Numbered from the stretch's first letter, positions 7,894 through 17,626 are shown. The stretch is 64,000 bases of DNA from Pseudomonadota bacterium (GCA_018817385.1 JAHIUA010000043.1:62001-126000), one strand, 5' to 3'. Notes: a model not told the origin generated them from the letters alone. Translations and numbers: made by a program.

Positions 7894-9357
7894 CTACGCA
7901 GTTCGGTAGTTGGGAGCTTCCTTGGTAATAATGACATCGTGGACATGAGATTCACGGAGTCCGGAGGCGGAAATCTTGACAAAAACGGCTTTCTGACGCA
8001 GGTCTTCAATGGTGGCAGCCCCCACATAACCCATACCGGAACGGAGTCCGCCCAGAAGCTGGTAGATGATATTGGCCAAGGGACCGCGATAGGGGACTTT
8101 GCCTTCGATCCCCTCAGGGACCAGCTTTGACTGGCTGGAGACTTCCGACTGGAAGTAACGGTCGGAGGAGCCCTTGCGCATGGCGCCCAGGGAACCCATT
8201 CCTCGATATCCCTTGTAGGTTCGTCCCTGATAGAGGAAGGTGTCACCAGGTGTTTCGTCGGTTCCGGCAAAGAGGGAGCCGATCATGATTGCATGGGCTC
8301 CGGCGCCGATGGCCTTGGTCAGTTCTCCTGAATACTTGATGCCTCCATCGGAGATGATGGGGATATCATATTTCGAGGCAGCTGCGACGCAGTTCTTGAT
8401 AGCAGTCATCTGGGGGACACCTACACCGGCGACGATGCGTGTGGTACAGATAGAACCTGGACCAACACCTACTTTTACGCAGTTGGCCCCTGACTTGATC
8501 AAGGCCTCGGTCCCTTCATAACTGGCCACGTTGCCGGCGATTATTTGCAGGCTAGGAAAAGTGGCCCTGATCTGTTCCACGGCCTGCAATACTCCCTGAG
8601 AGTGGCCATGGGCAGAGTCGATGACAACCACATCGGCGCCGGCATTCACCAGTTTCTGGGCATTGGCTTCAATGTTTGGACCAACGCCTAAGGCTGCCCC
8701 AACAAGTAATCGGCCTAGATTATCTTTGGCAGCCAGGGGATACTTTTTGATCTTTTCAAGATCCTTGATGGTAATCAGGCCACTGAGCTTTCCCTTATTA
8801 TCTACCACCAGCAATTTTTCGATGCGGTGTTCATGGAGCAGGGCCTTGGAGTGTTCCAGGCTGATTCCTACCTTGGCCGTTACTAGGTTCCTGCTGGTCA
8901 TGACATCACTTACCCGCAGGTCAGAATCAGAGACAAATCGCAGGTCACGATTGGTAACAATGCCAACCAGGTCACCATCTCGGAGAACAGGGAGGCCAGA
9001 GATCTTATACTTGGCCATAATCCGTTCCACTTCGGCTACAGATTGATTTTCCTCGACGGTGATCGGATCAACAATCATTCCTGATTCCGATTTTTTGACT
9101 CGCTCAACCTCTTTGGCCTGGTTGGTGATGGACATGTTTTTATGGATAATCCCGATGCCGCCTTCTCGGGCCATGGCTATGGCTGTACGATGTTCGGTGA
9201 CGGTGTCCATGGCCGCACTCACCAGCGGGGCATTCAGGCTCAGATTGTTGGTCAGTTTGGTGGTAAGAGAGACTTCGTTGGGAAGTACCTTGGAGGCCGA
9301 AGGAACCAAGAGCAAATCGTCAAAGGTCAGGGCTACTTCTATGGTATCAGGTAACAT
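7894..9357 (-). CDS. guaB: Inosine-5'-monophosphate dehydrogenase
   Basis: The 487-residue enzyme oxidises IMP to XMP with NAD+, the committing step to guanine nucleotides. The TIM-barrel is interrupted by a tandem CBS (Bateman) module (about residues 95-200: [14 protein letters not shown] and [12 protein letters not shown]). The catalytic Cys loop [13 protein letters not shown] and the flap region near [12 protein letters not shown] are present. The start [16 protein letters not shown] fits the family and has AAAGGAA just upstream; a frame extended to 9381 has no such site. It is transcribed divergently from yciO. Confidence 0.96.
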   Translation of the reverse strand: MLPDTIEVALTFDDLLLVPSASKVLPNEVSLTTKLTNNLSLNAPLVSAAMDTVTEHRTAIAMAREGGIGIIHKNMSITNQAKEVERVKKSESGMIVDPITVEENQSVAEVERIMAKYKISGLPVLRDGDLVGIVTNRDLRFVSDSDLRVSDVMTSRNLVTAKVGISLEHSKALLHEHRIEKLLVVDNKGKLSGLITIKDLEKIKKYPLAAKDNLGRLLVGAALGVGPNIEANAQKLVNAGADVVVIDSAHGHSQGVLQAVEQIRATFPSLQIIAGNVASYEGTEALIKSGANCVKVGVGPGSICTTRIVAGVGVPQMTAIKNCVAAASKYDIPIISDGGIKYSGELTKAIGAGAHAIMIGSLFAGTDETPGDTFLYQGRTYKGYRGMGSLGAMRKGSSDRYFQSEVSSQSKLVPEGIEGKVPYRGPLANIIYQLLGGLRSGMGYVGAATIEDLRQKAVFVKISASGLRESHVHDVIITKEAPNYRTA

Positions 9358-9541
9358 GAGAGTTCCTTTATCAGGTATCAAAAAAAAGTGGTTTACGGTA
9401 ACGAACCCATGGGGCGAGCAGGTTATAAAGAGTGTCTAATATGTTAGCATGTCGCCGGTAAAGATCAAAATTGTTTTCAGAAAAAGATGGTTTTGCTTTC
9501 CCCGTCTATCTATGCTCTATTATAAGAAAAGGAGAATAGAT

Positions 9542-10153
9542 ATGTTGCTTGAAATAAACCCAGAAAATCCCCAACAGCGACTGATCCAACAGGTTGTGAA
9601 ACGCCTCAAGGAAGGTGCTGTTATCTGTTATCCCACTGACACAGGTTATGGTATTGGCTGCGATCTCTTCTGTCAGAAAGCTGTTAAAAGGATCATCCAG
9701 ATGAAGAGCAGGGCAAAGGATAAACCTTTTTCCTTTATGTGCTCCGACCTCAAAAATATCAGCAACTATGCCCATGTCTCTAATACAGCGTACCGGTTGT
9801 TGAAGAAAAATTTGCCCGGTCCTTACACCTTTGTTCTGCCTGGAACCAAATTGGTTCCCAAAACCATGGCCACAAAACAGAAGACCGTGGGGATCAGGGT
9901 ACCAGAAAATCCCATTTCCAGGATGCTCCTGGAAACATTAGGAAACCCTATTGTCAACACCTCGCTGCCCAGTGAAGAGGGGGCCGTGCCATTGGCAGAC
10001 CCCTATGAAATTGACTGTCTTTTTGGAAAACGGGTGGATCTCATTATTGATGGAGGAGAGGTCTACTCTGATCCTTCCTCTCTCATCGATCTCACCGGAG
10101 ATGTTCCTCTGGTCCTGAGAGTAGGTCAAGGCAATGTGAATCCTTTCCTCTGA
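9542..10153 (+). CDS. yciO: YciO-type YrdC/Sua5 domain protein
   Basis: 203 residues covering one YrdC domain. The start (NPENPQQRLIQQ), the YPTDTGYGIGC loop and the PFL C-terminus match E. coli YciO rather than TsaC/YrdC. YrdC domains bind nucleotides and RNA, and TsaC makes threonylcarbamoyl-AMP for tRNA; YciO itself is a paralogue with weaker or uncertain activity, so I do not assign t6A synthesis. The ATG at 9542 follows AAAAGGAGAATAGAT, a strong ribosome binding site, and a longer frame to 9449 is rejected. Confidence 0.88.
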   Translation: MLLEINPENPQQRLIQQVVKRLKEGAVICYPTDTGYGIGCDLFCQKAVKRIIQMKSRAKDKPFSFMCSDLKNISNYAHVSNTAYRLLKKNLPGPYTFVLPGTKLVPKTMATKQKTVGIRVPENPISRMLLETLGNPIVNTSLPSEEGAVPLADPYEIDCLFGKRVDLIIDGGEVYSDPSSLIDLTGDVPLVLRVGQGNVNPFL

Positions 10154-10230
10154 TTTTTCCATATCCTTTTATTTGCAGCAACGAAAAGGAGAGGAAGCGG
10201 CTTTCCAAGCGTCGCTACCCTCTGATCTTG

Positions 10231-10524
10231 TCAATTCTTAATGCCTGTCTCTTTTATGAGCGCCTCTTTTAGCGATTTGCTCATGGTGAAGTGAATGGTT
10301 TTTCGCTCCGGAATGTTCATAATGGTGCCGGTCTTCGGGTTTTTGGTACAACGCGCCTTGCGTTTGCGTACAGCAAAACTGCCAAACCCCCTGAGTTCTA
10401 TCCTGCGTTCTTCTTTCAGGGCGATTTCCATGGTGTTGAGCATGATCTCCAGGGCAGTGCTTACGTCCTGTTTATTGAGGGAAAGTTCAGTGGTTACTTC
10501 ATTAACAAGTTCTTTTTTTAGCAT
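10231..10524 (-). CDS. HU/IHF family DNA-binding protein
   Basis: 97 residues with the complete HU/IHF fold: dimerising N-terminal helices, the signature RIELRGFGSFAVRKRKAR (about 41-58) and the DNA-intercalating arm NPKTGTIMNIPERKTIHF. The RIELRGFGSF form is closest to IHF-beta or the deltaproteobacterial HU variants. It bends and compacts DNA and, if IHF-like, assists sigma-54 activation by looping, which would suit the sigma-54 systems in this window (inference). It lies downstream of rpsA, as ihfB does in enterobacteria, but separated by a terminator. Confidence 0.92.
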   Translation of the reverse strand: MLKKELVNEVTTELSLNKQDVSTALEIMLNTMEIALKEERRIELRGFGSFAVRKRKARCTKNPKTGTIMNIPERKTIHFTMSKSLKEALIKETGIKN

Positions 10525-10560
10525 GATGATATTGTACTACCTGACGGATAATGGTGAGCT

Positions 10561-10609
10561 ATAAAAAAAAGGTTGTTTTACCAGAGAGTGATCTTCCGGC
10601 AAAACAACC
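10561..10609 (-). terminator. Terminator after rpsA
   Basis: On the minus strand a 12-base arm GGTTGTTTTGCC pairs with GGTAAAACAACC (one G-U pair) over a 15-base loop and is followed by eight T. Confidence 0.9.
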
Positions 10610-10637
10610 TGTTGGTTTAGGGCAATAGGTTGAAGGA

Positions 10638-12389
10638 TTACTTCTCCTCGGCAGCACCTTCTTCTTTGGCTTCGCTCTCTCCACCGGCAGCGGCTTTGAG
10701 GAGATCGCCAAAGGTTGAAGGAGCGGCAGCTTCTGCCTCTTTCTTCTTCTTGGCGTAGTTCTCGGCAGCACCTTCTTCTCCGTCTTCCTCCAGAGTCTTG
10801 ATGGAGAGACCGATCTTTCTGTCTTTGGCTGATACGTTGATGACGATGGCCTTTAAGGTATCGCCTACCTGGTACATGCCGACAGGGGTTTTGATCTTGT
10901 CTTTGGAGATTTCAGAGACGTGGACAAGGCCTTCAATTCCTTCTTCCAGCTGAACAAAGACACCAAAATCGGTGACATTGGTGATCTGTCCCTCAATGAT
11001 GGTTCCGGAAGGATAGTTGTTGTAGGCTGCCTGCCATGGGTCGGGCTCAAGCTGTTTTATTCCCAGAGAGAATCGCTCGTTTGCCTTGTCGATCTTGAGG
11101 ACAACTGCCTGGATGGTCTCTCCCTTGGAGTATTTCTCAGAAGGATGCTTGATCCGTTCGGTCCAGGAGAGATCGGAGACATGGATGAGTCCGTCGATGC
11201 CCTCTTCGATCCCGATAAAAATACCGAAATCGGTGATATTTTTGACCTTGCCCTCAATGACGGAGCCGACAGGGTAGTTCTCGGTAACCAGATCCCAGGG
11301 GTTGGGAAGCAGTTGCTTCATACCCAGAGAGATCCGTTTGGTCTCTGGCTCGATGTTGAGTACCATGATCTCTAACTCGTCGCCCACGGTAACCATCTTC
11401 GATGGATGGCGTGGTTTCTTGGACCAGGTCATTTCAGAGACATGGATCAGGCCTTCGACACCCTCTTCCAGTTCGACGAAAACACCGTAATCCGTAATGG
11501 AGACGACCTTACCGGTGGTTTTCTCGCCAACGGGGTAGCGCTCAGCGACAGTGGCCCATGGATCAGCCTTGAGCTGTTTCACACCGAGAGAGACCCGGTC
11601 ATGTTCTTTGTCGTATTTGAGGACTTTGACCTCAAGCTCCTGGCCAACTTTATACAGTTTGGCCGGATGGGAAACGCGTCCCCAGGAGAGGTCGGTGATA
11701 TGGCAGAGGCCATCCATGCCGCCCATATCGATGAAAAGGCCGTAATCGGTGATATTGGTAATGGCTCCCTTGATGATCTGTCCTTCCTCAAGGATGGAGC
11801 GCATTTTCTCGCGAAGTTCAGCCCGGGCATCTTCAAGGATGGCGCGACGGGAAATAACTACGTTGTTGCGCTTGCGGTTGAACTTGAGAATCTTGAAATC
11901 GAAGGATTCCCCAATGAGGGCATCGAGATCTTTGACCGGGCGCAGATCGATCTGAGAGTAAGGGAGGAATGCAGGGACGCCGATATTGACAGACATACCG
12001 CCCTTGACACGGCTTTCCACTTTCCCTTCAATAGTACCGTCTTCTTCCTGAATTTTGGCAATGTCTTCCCATACTTTGATGGCAATTGCCTGTTCCCGTG
12101 ACAGCAGGAGCCCGCCCTCGTCCTTGCGGCGTTCTACAAATACTTCAAATATGTCGCCGATATTGATCTCGGCTCCTTCTTCCAGCTGGAACTGGGACTT
12201 GGCGATGTAGCTTTCAGCCTTGTCTCCTACATCAACAAGGACATAATCGTCCACAGTACCGATAATGGTACCCATGGTCACGTCTCCGACTTTGACCACT
12301 TTGTTGTTTTCTTCCATTTCGAAGAGTTCTGCAAAACTCAACTCTTCGCTGCTGTTGTCCTGGGTTGTTTGTTTAATTTCCTCTGTCAT
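10638..12389 (-). CDS. rpsA: 30S ribosomal protein S1
   Basis: About 583 residues with six S1 RNA-binding repeats; the later repeats share patterns such as ITDYGLFIDMGGMDGLCHIT, ITDYGVFVELEEGVEGLIHV and ITDFGIFIGIEEGIDGLIHV. S1 binds mRNA and helps load it on the 30S subunit. E. coli S1 is 557 residues; the extra length is a low-complexity Ala/Glu/Lys tail (last 40 residues). I start at MTEEIKQTT (12389), which looks like the normal S1 beginning; the frame is open to 12473 but the extra 28 residues look non-coding. No clear Shine-Dalgarno is present at either start, as is common for S1 genes. Confidence 0.95.
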   Translation of the reverse strand: MTEEIKQTTQDNSSEELSFAELFEMEENNKVVKVGDVTMGTIIGTVDDYVLVDVGDKAESYIAKSQFQLEEGAEINIGDIFEVFVERRKDEGGLLLSREQAIAIKVWEDIAKIQEEDGTIEGKVESRVKGGMSVNIGVPAFLPYSQIDLRPVKDLDALIGESFDFKILKFNRKRNNVVISRRAILEDARAELREKMRSILEEGQIIKGAITNITDYGLFIDMGGMDGLCHITDLSWGRVSHPAKLYKVGQELEVKVLKYDKEHDRVSLGVKQLKADPWATVAERYPVGEKTTGKVVSITDYGVFVELEEGVEGLIHVSEMTWSKKPRHPSKMVTVGDELEIMVLNIEPETKRISLGMKQLLPNPWDLVTENYPVGSVIEGKVKNITDFGIFIGIEEGIDGLIHVSDLSWTERIKHPSEKYSKGETIQAVVLKIDKANERFSLGIKQLEPDPWQAAYNNYPSGTIIEGQITNVTDFGVFVQLEEGIEGLVHVSEISKDKIKTPVGMYQVGDTLKAIVINVSAKDRKIGLSIKTLEEDGEEGAAENYAKKKKEAEAAAPSTFGDLLKAAAGGESEAKEEGAAEEK

Positions 12390-12588
12390 GGGGTTTGCTC
12401 TTCTTGCGGCCCGAAGGCCAGGTGTTGAGGTTTTAGGGGTATCGATGCTGTGGTTATGAGTCAACTCGCTCATTCATCGACCAATAAAAGCAAGGGGGAT
12501 TACAGTCCAACACTGTAGCCTCCTGTGGATAAAAATTATAATTTATAGCAAAAGAAAAATGGAAAGACAAGAACTTCTTGGTGGGGAG

Positions 12589-12627
12589 CAAAAAAAAAGA
12601 GCACGGTCCAGGCTGGAGCCGTGCTCT
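12589..12627 (-). terminator. Terminator after the 83-residue orphan
   Basis: GAGCACGG and CCGTGCTC form a perfect 8-bp stem with a 12-base loop; on the minus strand it is followed by eight or more T. Confidence 0.92.
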
Positions 12628-12643
12628 GGAAAAAGATAAGGAC

Positions 12644-12895
12644 TCAGTCTCGGATTTCGTTGGTGAGAAAGTTGATGGCCTCTTTGTCGATTAAGCCATA
12701 TTCAACGGAGAGTAAGATGCCATTTTTTTTGTTGGCAAACCACCATCTCCGGCATGGCTTGCCGTCAATGAAGAGAGCAAGTCGGTTTGTGATGGCAATG
12801 AGACCCAGCTTTTTCGCCAGCTTGGTGATTGTTTTTCCCTGTTTTTCGAACTCTTTTGCGGAATGGACACAGAGCGAAGGCGTTTCTTTTTTCAT
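12644..12895 (-). CDS. Small protein of unknown function (83 aa)
   Basis: The frame begins MKKETPSLCVHSAKEF after AGGAGGATTACC, an ideal ribosome binding site, and ends at a strong terminator, so it is very probably translated. The protein is Lys-rich and soluble, with a KLAKKLGLIAI segment and a Trp-Trp pair (RRWWFANKK) that could be a small nucleic-acid-binding or beta-barrel surface. I recognise no family. It lies downstream of a CBS-domain gene on the same strand (75 bases between them) and upstream of rpsA. Confidence 0.75.
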   Translation of the reverse strand: MKKETPSLCVHSAKEFEKQGKTITKLAKKLGLIAITNRLALFIDGKPCRRWWFANKKNGILLSVEYGLIDKEAINFLTNEIRD

Positions 12896-12970
12896 GGTAA
12901 TCCTCCTGATTGAGTGGCGGGATACTGTGGAAATTGTTTTTTTGAGAGATCTCTTTTGTGAAGCGACCGG

Positions 12971-13420
12971 TCAGCCTATTAAGGTTCGGATGATGTCTTT
13001 TTTACCTATGATACCGACAAGTTTTTCCTGGTCCAGGACGGGAAGGGTGTGAATGTTCTCTTCAGCCATGATGGTCGCGAGTTCGTCCAAGGGGGTATCC
13101 GGGGTGACGTTTCTCGGCGGACCGCTGCAGATATCTCCTACTTTGGTTCCGGCAATCTTTTTCATCTCTGCTTCCATTTTTTCCGGATTTTCCAGATAGA
13201 AAACTGAATCGAGAATAGTGATCACCGTGGGGATGTGAAGTTTTTTGGATTGGTCGATGAGATCGTTTTCGGTGACGACTGCAATCACTTTGCCTGCATC
13301 GTCTACTACCGGAACGCCATTAATAGTATGATCGGTGAGGAGCTTTGCCAGTTCTTTCACTGAGGCCTGACAGTGAATTGTTATAACGTTTCGACTCATG
13401 ATGTCGCGAGCTTTGAGCAT
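12971..13420 (-). CDS. CBS-domain pair protein
   Basis: 149 residues made of two CBS domains: DIMSRNVITIHCQASVKEL...NGVPVVDDAGKVIAVVTENDL and VGDICSGPPRNVTPDTPLDEL...HTLPVLDQEKLVGIIGKKDI. Stand-alone Bateman modules bind adenine nucleotides and act as energy sensors or regulate partner proteins. The ATG at 13420 follows AAAAGGAGAAAAC. The insert between the two domains contains a helical stretch that is common in deltaproteobacterial versions. The target is unknown. Confidence 0.88.
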   Translation of the reverse strand: MLKARDIMSRNVITIHCQASVKELAKLLTDHTINGVPVVDDAGKVIAVVTENDLIDQSKKLHIPTVITILDSVFYLENPEKMEAEMKKIAGTKVGDICSGPPRNVTPDTPLDELATIMAEENIHTLPVLDQEKLVGIIGKKDIIRTLIG

Positions 13421-13563
13421 GTTTTCTCCTTTTGAAGTGGGCAAAACTGTAGCTGGAGTCTATGGGGAAAATACCCGAACCCCTATGATGAAATCATACC
13501 ATACTCCTGAGCGAATCTCAAAACTTTGCATTCGAAAAAGAGAAGTGGAGGTGGCTGTGCCTG

Positions 13564-15663
13564 TCAGCGGGGAAAAGCGGCAGCGACGCCGCCATCTACC
13601 GGCAGAGTAGCACCTGTGGTGGGGGTCAGGGTGGAGGCGAAAAAGACCACTGCATTTCCCACATGATCAGCAAGGACCTCGGTCTTGAGCAGATTTCTCT
13701 CCCGGTAATAGGCCTTCAGGCCTTCGGGGTCGAGGTTGCGGGAGCGCATTCTGTCAGGACCGATGACATCCCAGAGTCCGGAAGAGATGTTGTGATCATC
13801 AAAGATGGCATCGGCATTGATCATATTGACGCGAACATTATAGCCGGCAAGTTCCATGGCCGCAATTTTTCCCAGCTGGTGGGCCCCTGCCTTGGAAGAG
13901 GAGTAGGCACCAAAGGCGGCCCCTGGGGAAAAAACGTTTTTGGAGCTGTTAATAATGATGTGCGCTGGAGCCTTGCCAAAGGTGGCCTGTCTGCGAAAGA
14001 CAGGAATGGCTGCTTGGATGACCTGGAAGACACCCATGGTGTTGACCTCTGTCACCTGTCTGAACTTTTGTTCGTCCAGGTCTTCCAGGGTGGCCACATG
14101 GGCCAGTCCGGCATTGGGGACCAGGATATCGAGGCCGCCGCATTCTTTGATGATGGTTTGGATGCCACTGACGACAGACTTTTTGGCGGTCACATCCATA
14201 ACCAGGGTCCCAATTCTGTGGCCAGGAAATTCCTGGCCAAGAAGTGCGGAGACCTGATTCAGGCGATCCTCATTCAGGTCAGTGAGATAGACGTGAGCGC
14301 CGGCTGCCAGAAGTTTTCTCCCAATTCCGCAGGCAATGGCTCCGCCGCCGCCGCTGACCATGGCCACCTGTCCGGCAAGGGGGAGGAGAGAGGTCTTGTC
14401 CAACTTGGCCTGTTCCAGGCTCCAGTACTCCATGTCAAAGATATGGGACTGGGCCAGTTCCTGGTAGGGACCTATATGGCTGGCTCGACGTTTCGCCAGG
14501 AGGGTATGTTCGGCAATATCTCCAGCAATGGTGGCTGCTTTTTCCGTGCCACCAGCAGTGATAAGTCCAAGCCCCGGGACCAGAATGACCCTGGGTTTGC
14601 AATCCAGACGAATGCGCTCTACGCCCTTGGCGGTCACCTGCGCCTTGAAATAGTCCTCATAGGCATTCTCATAGGCAGCGAGCGCGGCCGCGGTGGTGTG
14701 GCGTATCTCTTCTTCATCACTGCTTTGAGGGGCCAGCCAGAGGGGGTGGTTTTTGGTACGAATGACATGGTCGGGGGTGAGGACACCGCTTTCATAGCGA
14801 GCCTGGGCTCCTTCTTCCTGGAGGCAGAGGAGGATCTCTGTGTTCTGGCGAAGCTGGAGGTAAAAGGGGTGGTAAGTGCCTCCTCTTTCGATGGTCAGTG
14901 CGCCCCGCAGTAGTGGCAGGAGTACTTCTGCAGCTGTTTGTCCGCCAGTGGAAACAATCACTGGGCTGGAACCGGGTTGATGGGAGGCGATGTACTCTTC
15001 TGCCAGGGTGACGTAGTGGATCATTCTGCTGTAGGCAAGATCCCCACTCTCGGCAAAGGTGAAAATGCCGTGGTTGAGGAGGATGATGGCCTCGATTTCC
15101 GGTTGCCTCTCGTAGAGTTCCGCCACTTTTTTTGAGAGGGGGAAGCCGGGCATGATCCAGGGGAGAATTCCTATTTTATCTCCCAGTACTTCCCGGAGCC
15201 GATCTTCGGGGTGGGCCATGTTGGTCAGGGAGACGATGGCGTCGGCGTGGGTGTGGTCGATAAATTTATGGGGCAGAAAGGCGTGAACCAGGGTCTCAAT
15301 GGAGGGGTTGGGTGCACAGGCATCGAGCATATGGGTCCTGAACTGGTTGACCATTTCTTCATCACTCAACTGATCAAGGCGGCGAAGCCGTTGCAGGTAG
15401 TTGAGGTCCAGGGCTGGGAACCCCTGGGGCTCAATGGAACCGAGGTCCCAGCCACTTCCCTTGATAAAAAGAACATCGCACTCCTCTCCAAGCAGAGTTT
15501 TTATCTGTGACTTGACTGAGGTGTTTCCACCGCCGTGCAGGACCAGATCTTCCTCTTGACCAATGAGGCGAGAGGTGTAGGTACGCATGGCAAGATCTGG
15601 GTTGCACCCCTGCTGGGCTTGGAAAAATGAAGCGGCTTCTGCTGCTGAATATCTGTTTTTCAT
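13564..15663 (-). CDS. Bifunctional aldolase/short-chain dehydrogenase
   Basis: About 699 residues. The N-terminal 400 are a class II aldolase (RhaD/FucA-like) domain with the metal-binding HTHADAIVSL and the GGGNTS phosphate loop; the C-terminal 250 are a short-chain dehydrogenase with a glycine-rich dinucleotide site (VSGGGGAIACGIGRK), NAG (VPNAGLAH) and the YSSSKAG catalytic Tyr/Lys. Proteins of this fused family include rhamnulose-1-phosphate aldolase/lactaldehyde dehydrogenase, so sugar-phosphate cleavage with oxidation of the aldehyde is likely, but the substrate is not shown. I use the ATG at 15663 (MKNRYSAAEAASFF, family-like); a GTG at 15696 overlapping the preceding stop is possible. 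Confidence 0.88.
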   Translation of the reverse strand: MKNRYSAAEAASFFQAQQGCNPDLAMRTYTSRLIGQEEDLVLHGGGNTSVKSQIKTLLGEECDVLFIKGSGWDLGSIEPQGFPALDLNYLQRLRRLDQLSDEEMVNQFRTHMLDACAPNPSIETLVHAFLPHKFIDHTHADAIVSLTNMAHPEDRLREVLGDKIGILPWIMPGFPLSKKVAELYERQPEIEAIILLNHGIFTFAESGDLAYSRMIHYVTLAEEYIASHQPGSSPVIVSTGGQTAAEVLLPLLRGALTIERGGTYHPFYLQLRQNTEILLCLQEEGAQARYESGVLTPDHVIRTKNHPLWLAPQSSDEEEIRHTTAAALAAYENAYEDYFKAQVTAKGVERIRLDCKPRVILVPGLGLITAGGTEKAATIAGDIAEHTLLAKRRASHIGPYQELAQSHIFDMEYWSLEQAKLDKTSLLPLAGQVAMVSGGGGAIACGIGRKLLAAGAHVYLTDLNEDRLNQVSALLGQEFPGHRIGTLVMDVTAKKSVVSGIQTIIKECGGLDILVPNAGLAHVATLEDLDEQKFRQVTEVNTMGVFQVIQAAIPVFRRQATFGKAPAHIIINSSKNVFSPGAAFGAYSSSKAGAHQLGKIAAMELAGYNVRVNMINADAIFDDHNISSGLWDVIGPDRMRSRNLDPEGLKAYYRERNLLKTEVLADHVGNAVVFFASTLTPTTGATLPVDGGVAAAFPR

Positions 15664-15688
15664 AGTCGGATTAATTGAAAATATAGTT

Positions 15689-16405
15689 TCAGCCACTGTA
15701 GGCGTTGATTTCTGCCATCAGGGTGCCGAAGAGTTCTTCGTATTGGGGAATGGCCTTGCGCAGGACGGTGACCAGTTGCGGGACCTCCCGGTCATTGACC
15801 ACCAGGTTGGCTGAGTTGGCTAAGGCTTCGAGGTCATAGAGGGTGGAGAATTCTGGGCCAATGAGGATGTAAAAGATGAAACGCCGTTTCTGCATTCCCA
15901 TGCCGCACATGAATTGGTGGAAAAAGGAGTCGTTCAAGTCCGTTTCTTCGAATTGGCAGTGGAAAATTACACTCGCATAGTTGACGAACTGCATCTTTTC
16001 TATGGCTTCTTCTGCAGATTCGGCAAAGGTGGGTTGATAGCCGATGCTTTCTACGGCCTCTGCCACCTGGTCACGTTCCGCACCACTCTGGATCAGGATT
16101 AACGATTGGGGGATGTCTTCAATGACTTCTTTTTCTTCAAAGACGCCCTCTTTGAGCCAGCTGATATCCGGTGGTGCTGGTGGCTTTACTTTCGGCTTTA
16201 TTTTGCTGTTGGTGGATTGTCCTTTATGGGGCGAAGCTCTCTGCTCCGTAGCTGTGGTGAAGCTCTCTGCATTGACAAAAATAGTGTTTTCGCATTGAGG
16301 GCACTTGAGGCGTACAGACTGTTTGGGGGGCAGTTGCTGGACACTTGTTCTGATTTTGTCGCTGATTTTCAGCAATTTTGTACAGTGGGGACAGGTTATG
16401 GTCAT
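15689..16405 (-). CDS. Zinc-ribbon protein with receiver-like domain
   Basis: 238 residues. The first 45 form a zinc ribbon with two CxxC pairs (CPHCTKLL and CPQCENTIF), of the kind labelled MJ0042/zinc-finger. A Pro/Lys-rich linker (about 60-90) joins it to a C-terminal domain of about 130 residues that looks like a degenerate response-regulator receiver (SLILIQSGAERDQVAEAVES start; VIFHCQF where the phosphorylated Asp strand would be). Phosphorylation is therefore unlikely. It follows pilT by 51 bases on the same strand, suggesting a role with type IV pili or surface motility. Function not established. Confidence 0.7.
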   Translation of the reverse strand: MTITCPHCTKLLKISDKIRTSVQQLPPKQSVRLKCPQCENTIFVNAESFTTATEQRASPHKGQSTNSKIKPKVKPPAPPDISWLKEGVFEEKEVIEDIPQSLILIQSGAERDQVAEAVESIGYQPTFAESAEEAIEKMQFVNYASVIFHCQFEETDLNDSFFHQFMCGMGMQKRRFIFYILIGPEFSTLYDLEALANSANLVVNDREVPQLVTVLRKAIPQYEELFGTLMAEINAYSG

Positions 16406-16456
16406 TGCGGTCCTCTTTGGGGCTATCCGGCTGGAAATAATTTAATTTTTCGCAGG

Positions 16457-17626
16457 TTACCAGCGATTCTCATCCTCTTCCGGCTCCATGGCCAGTCCAC
16501 TGAGGGTGGAAGTTGCTTCTCCACGTGTGGCCTTGATGGTATCAAGACCTCGAGAGATCTCATTCTTGTAGGAGCAGTAGTTAAGGGCCGTTTCTTCGGT
16601 AATAACTTCTGATTCGTAGAGTTCGAGGATGTGCTGGTCAAAGGTACGCATATCCATAGCCGATCCCTGCTGAATGACTTTGTAAAAAGTTTTTTCTTCT
16701 GTTTCACCGTTGATAATCAGGTCCTTGACCCGCAGGCTGGTACAGAGGATCTCCATGGCTGCCGTCCGGCCTCCTCCGATTTTTGGCAGCAGGCGCTGTC
16801 CCACGACCCAGCGAATGGTATCTGTCAGACGGTTGCGGATCTGCGGCTGTTCTTCCTGCTCAAACATACCCAGGATTCTGTTGATGGTCTGTCCGGCATC
16901 GATGGTGTGCAGGGTGGAGAGGACCAGATGGCCTGTTTCTGCAGCGGTGAGGCCAATTTCCATGGTTTCCCGGTCACGCATCTCACCGACCAGAATGACT
17001 TTGGGCGCCTGGCGCAGGGCTGCCCGCATGCCAATGGGGAAGGTACTGAAATCGTTTCCCAGTTCCCGTTGATTGAAGGTAGCTTTGACATGGGGGTGAA
17101 CATACTCAATGGGGTCTTCCAGGGTCACTATGTGGACAGAACGATCCATGTTGATCTTATGAAGCAGTGCTGCCAGGGAGGTTGTTTTACCGCTGCCGGT
17201 GGCACCGGTAAAGAGGACAAGACCGTTGAGCTCTGAAGCCATTTTGTTGAAGGCACTTGGAAAGTTCATTCCTTTAATGGTTGGAATGGAGGTTTCCAGT
17301 TTTCTCAGTACCGTGGTGAAATACCCTTTCTGGGTAAAGATGTTGACCCTGAAGCGGACCTTTTCTCCCAGAGAGTAAGAGAGGTCGCAGGAACCGTTTT
17401 CAATGAGATCACGTAACAGCCGTTTGTTGTTGCCGATCAGGTTCAGGGCAAAAACTTCGGCCTGAAAAGGAGTAAGCTCCTTCACCGGCGGAGAGACATC
17501 TACCGGCATCAGGACACCTGCTGATTCGACTTGCAGGGTTTTCCCCACCGTAATATTGAGATCGGAAACATCATCGTAGGACGCAAGCATCGCTGTAATC
17601 CAATAATCTAGTTCGGTCTGTTTCAT
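16457..17626 (-). CDS. PilT/PilU-type pilus retraction ATPase
   Basis: 389 residues with an N-terminal PAS-like domain (to about 110) and a secretion ATPase core: Walker A GATGSGKTTSLA, the Asp box IVTLEDPIEYVH, Walker B KVILVGEMRDRETM and the His box HLVLSTLHTIDA. PilT hexamers depolymerise type IV pili for twitching. The usual AIRNLIRE C-terminal motif of PilT is absent, and the tail is instead a long acidic extension, so a PilU- or PilT2-like accessory role is possible. No other pilus genes are nearby apart from the zinc-ribbon protein. The ATG at 17626 follows CCGGAGGAAATGC. Confidence 0.88.
   Translation of the reverse strand: MKQTELDYWITAMLASYDDVSDLNITVGKTLQVESAGVLMPVDVSPPVKELTPFQAEVFALNLIGNNKRLLRDLIENGSCDLSYSLGEKVRFRVNIFTQKGYFTTVLRKLETSIPTIKGMNFPSAFNKMASELNGLVLFTGATGSGKTTSLAALLHKINMDRSVHIVTLEDPIEYVHPHVKATFNQRELGNDFSTFPIGMRAALRQAPKVILVGEMRDRETMEIGLTAAETGHLVLSTLHTIDAGQTINRILGMFEQEEQPQIRNRLTDTIRWVVGQRLLPKIGGGRTAAMEILCTSLRVKDLIINGETEEKTFYKVIQQGSAMDMRTFDQHILELYESEVITEETALNYCSYKNEISRGLDTIKATRGEATSTLSGLAMEPEEDENRW

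Noticed and set aside
13663-14913. 416-codon plus-strand frame antisense to the aldolase/dehydrogenase gene
   Set aside because: The minus-strand protein has both catalytic domains with active sites. The antisense frame shows none.
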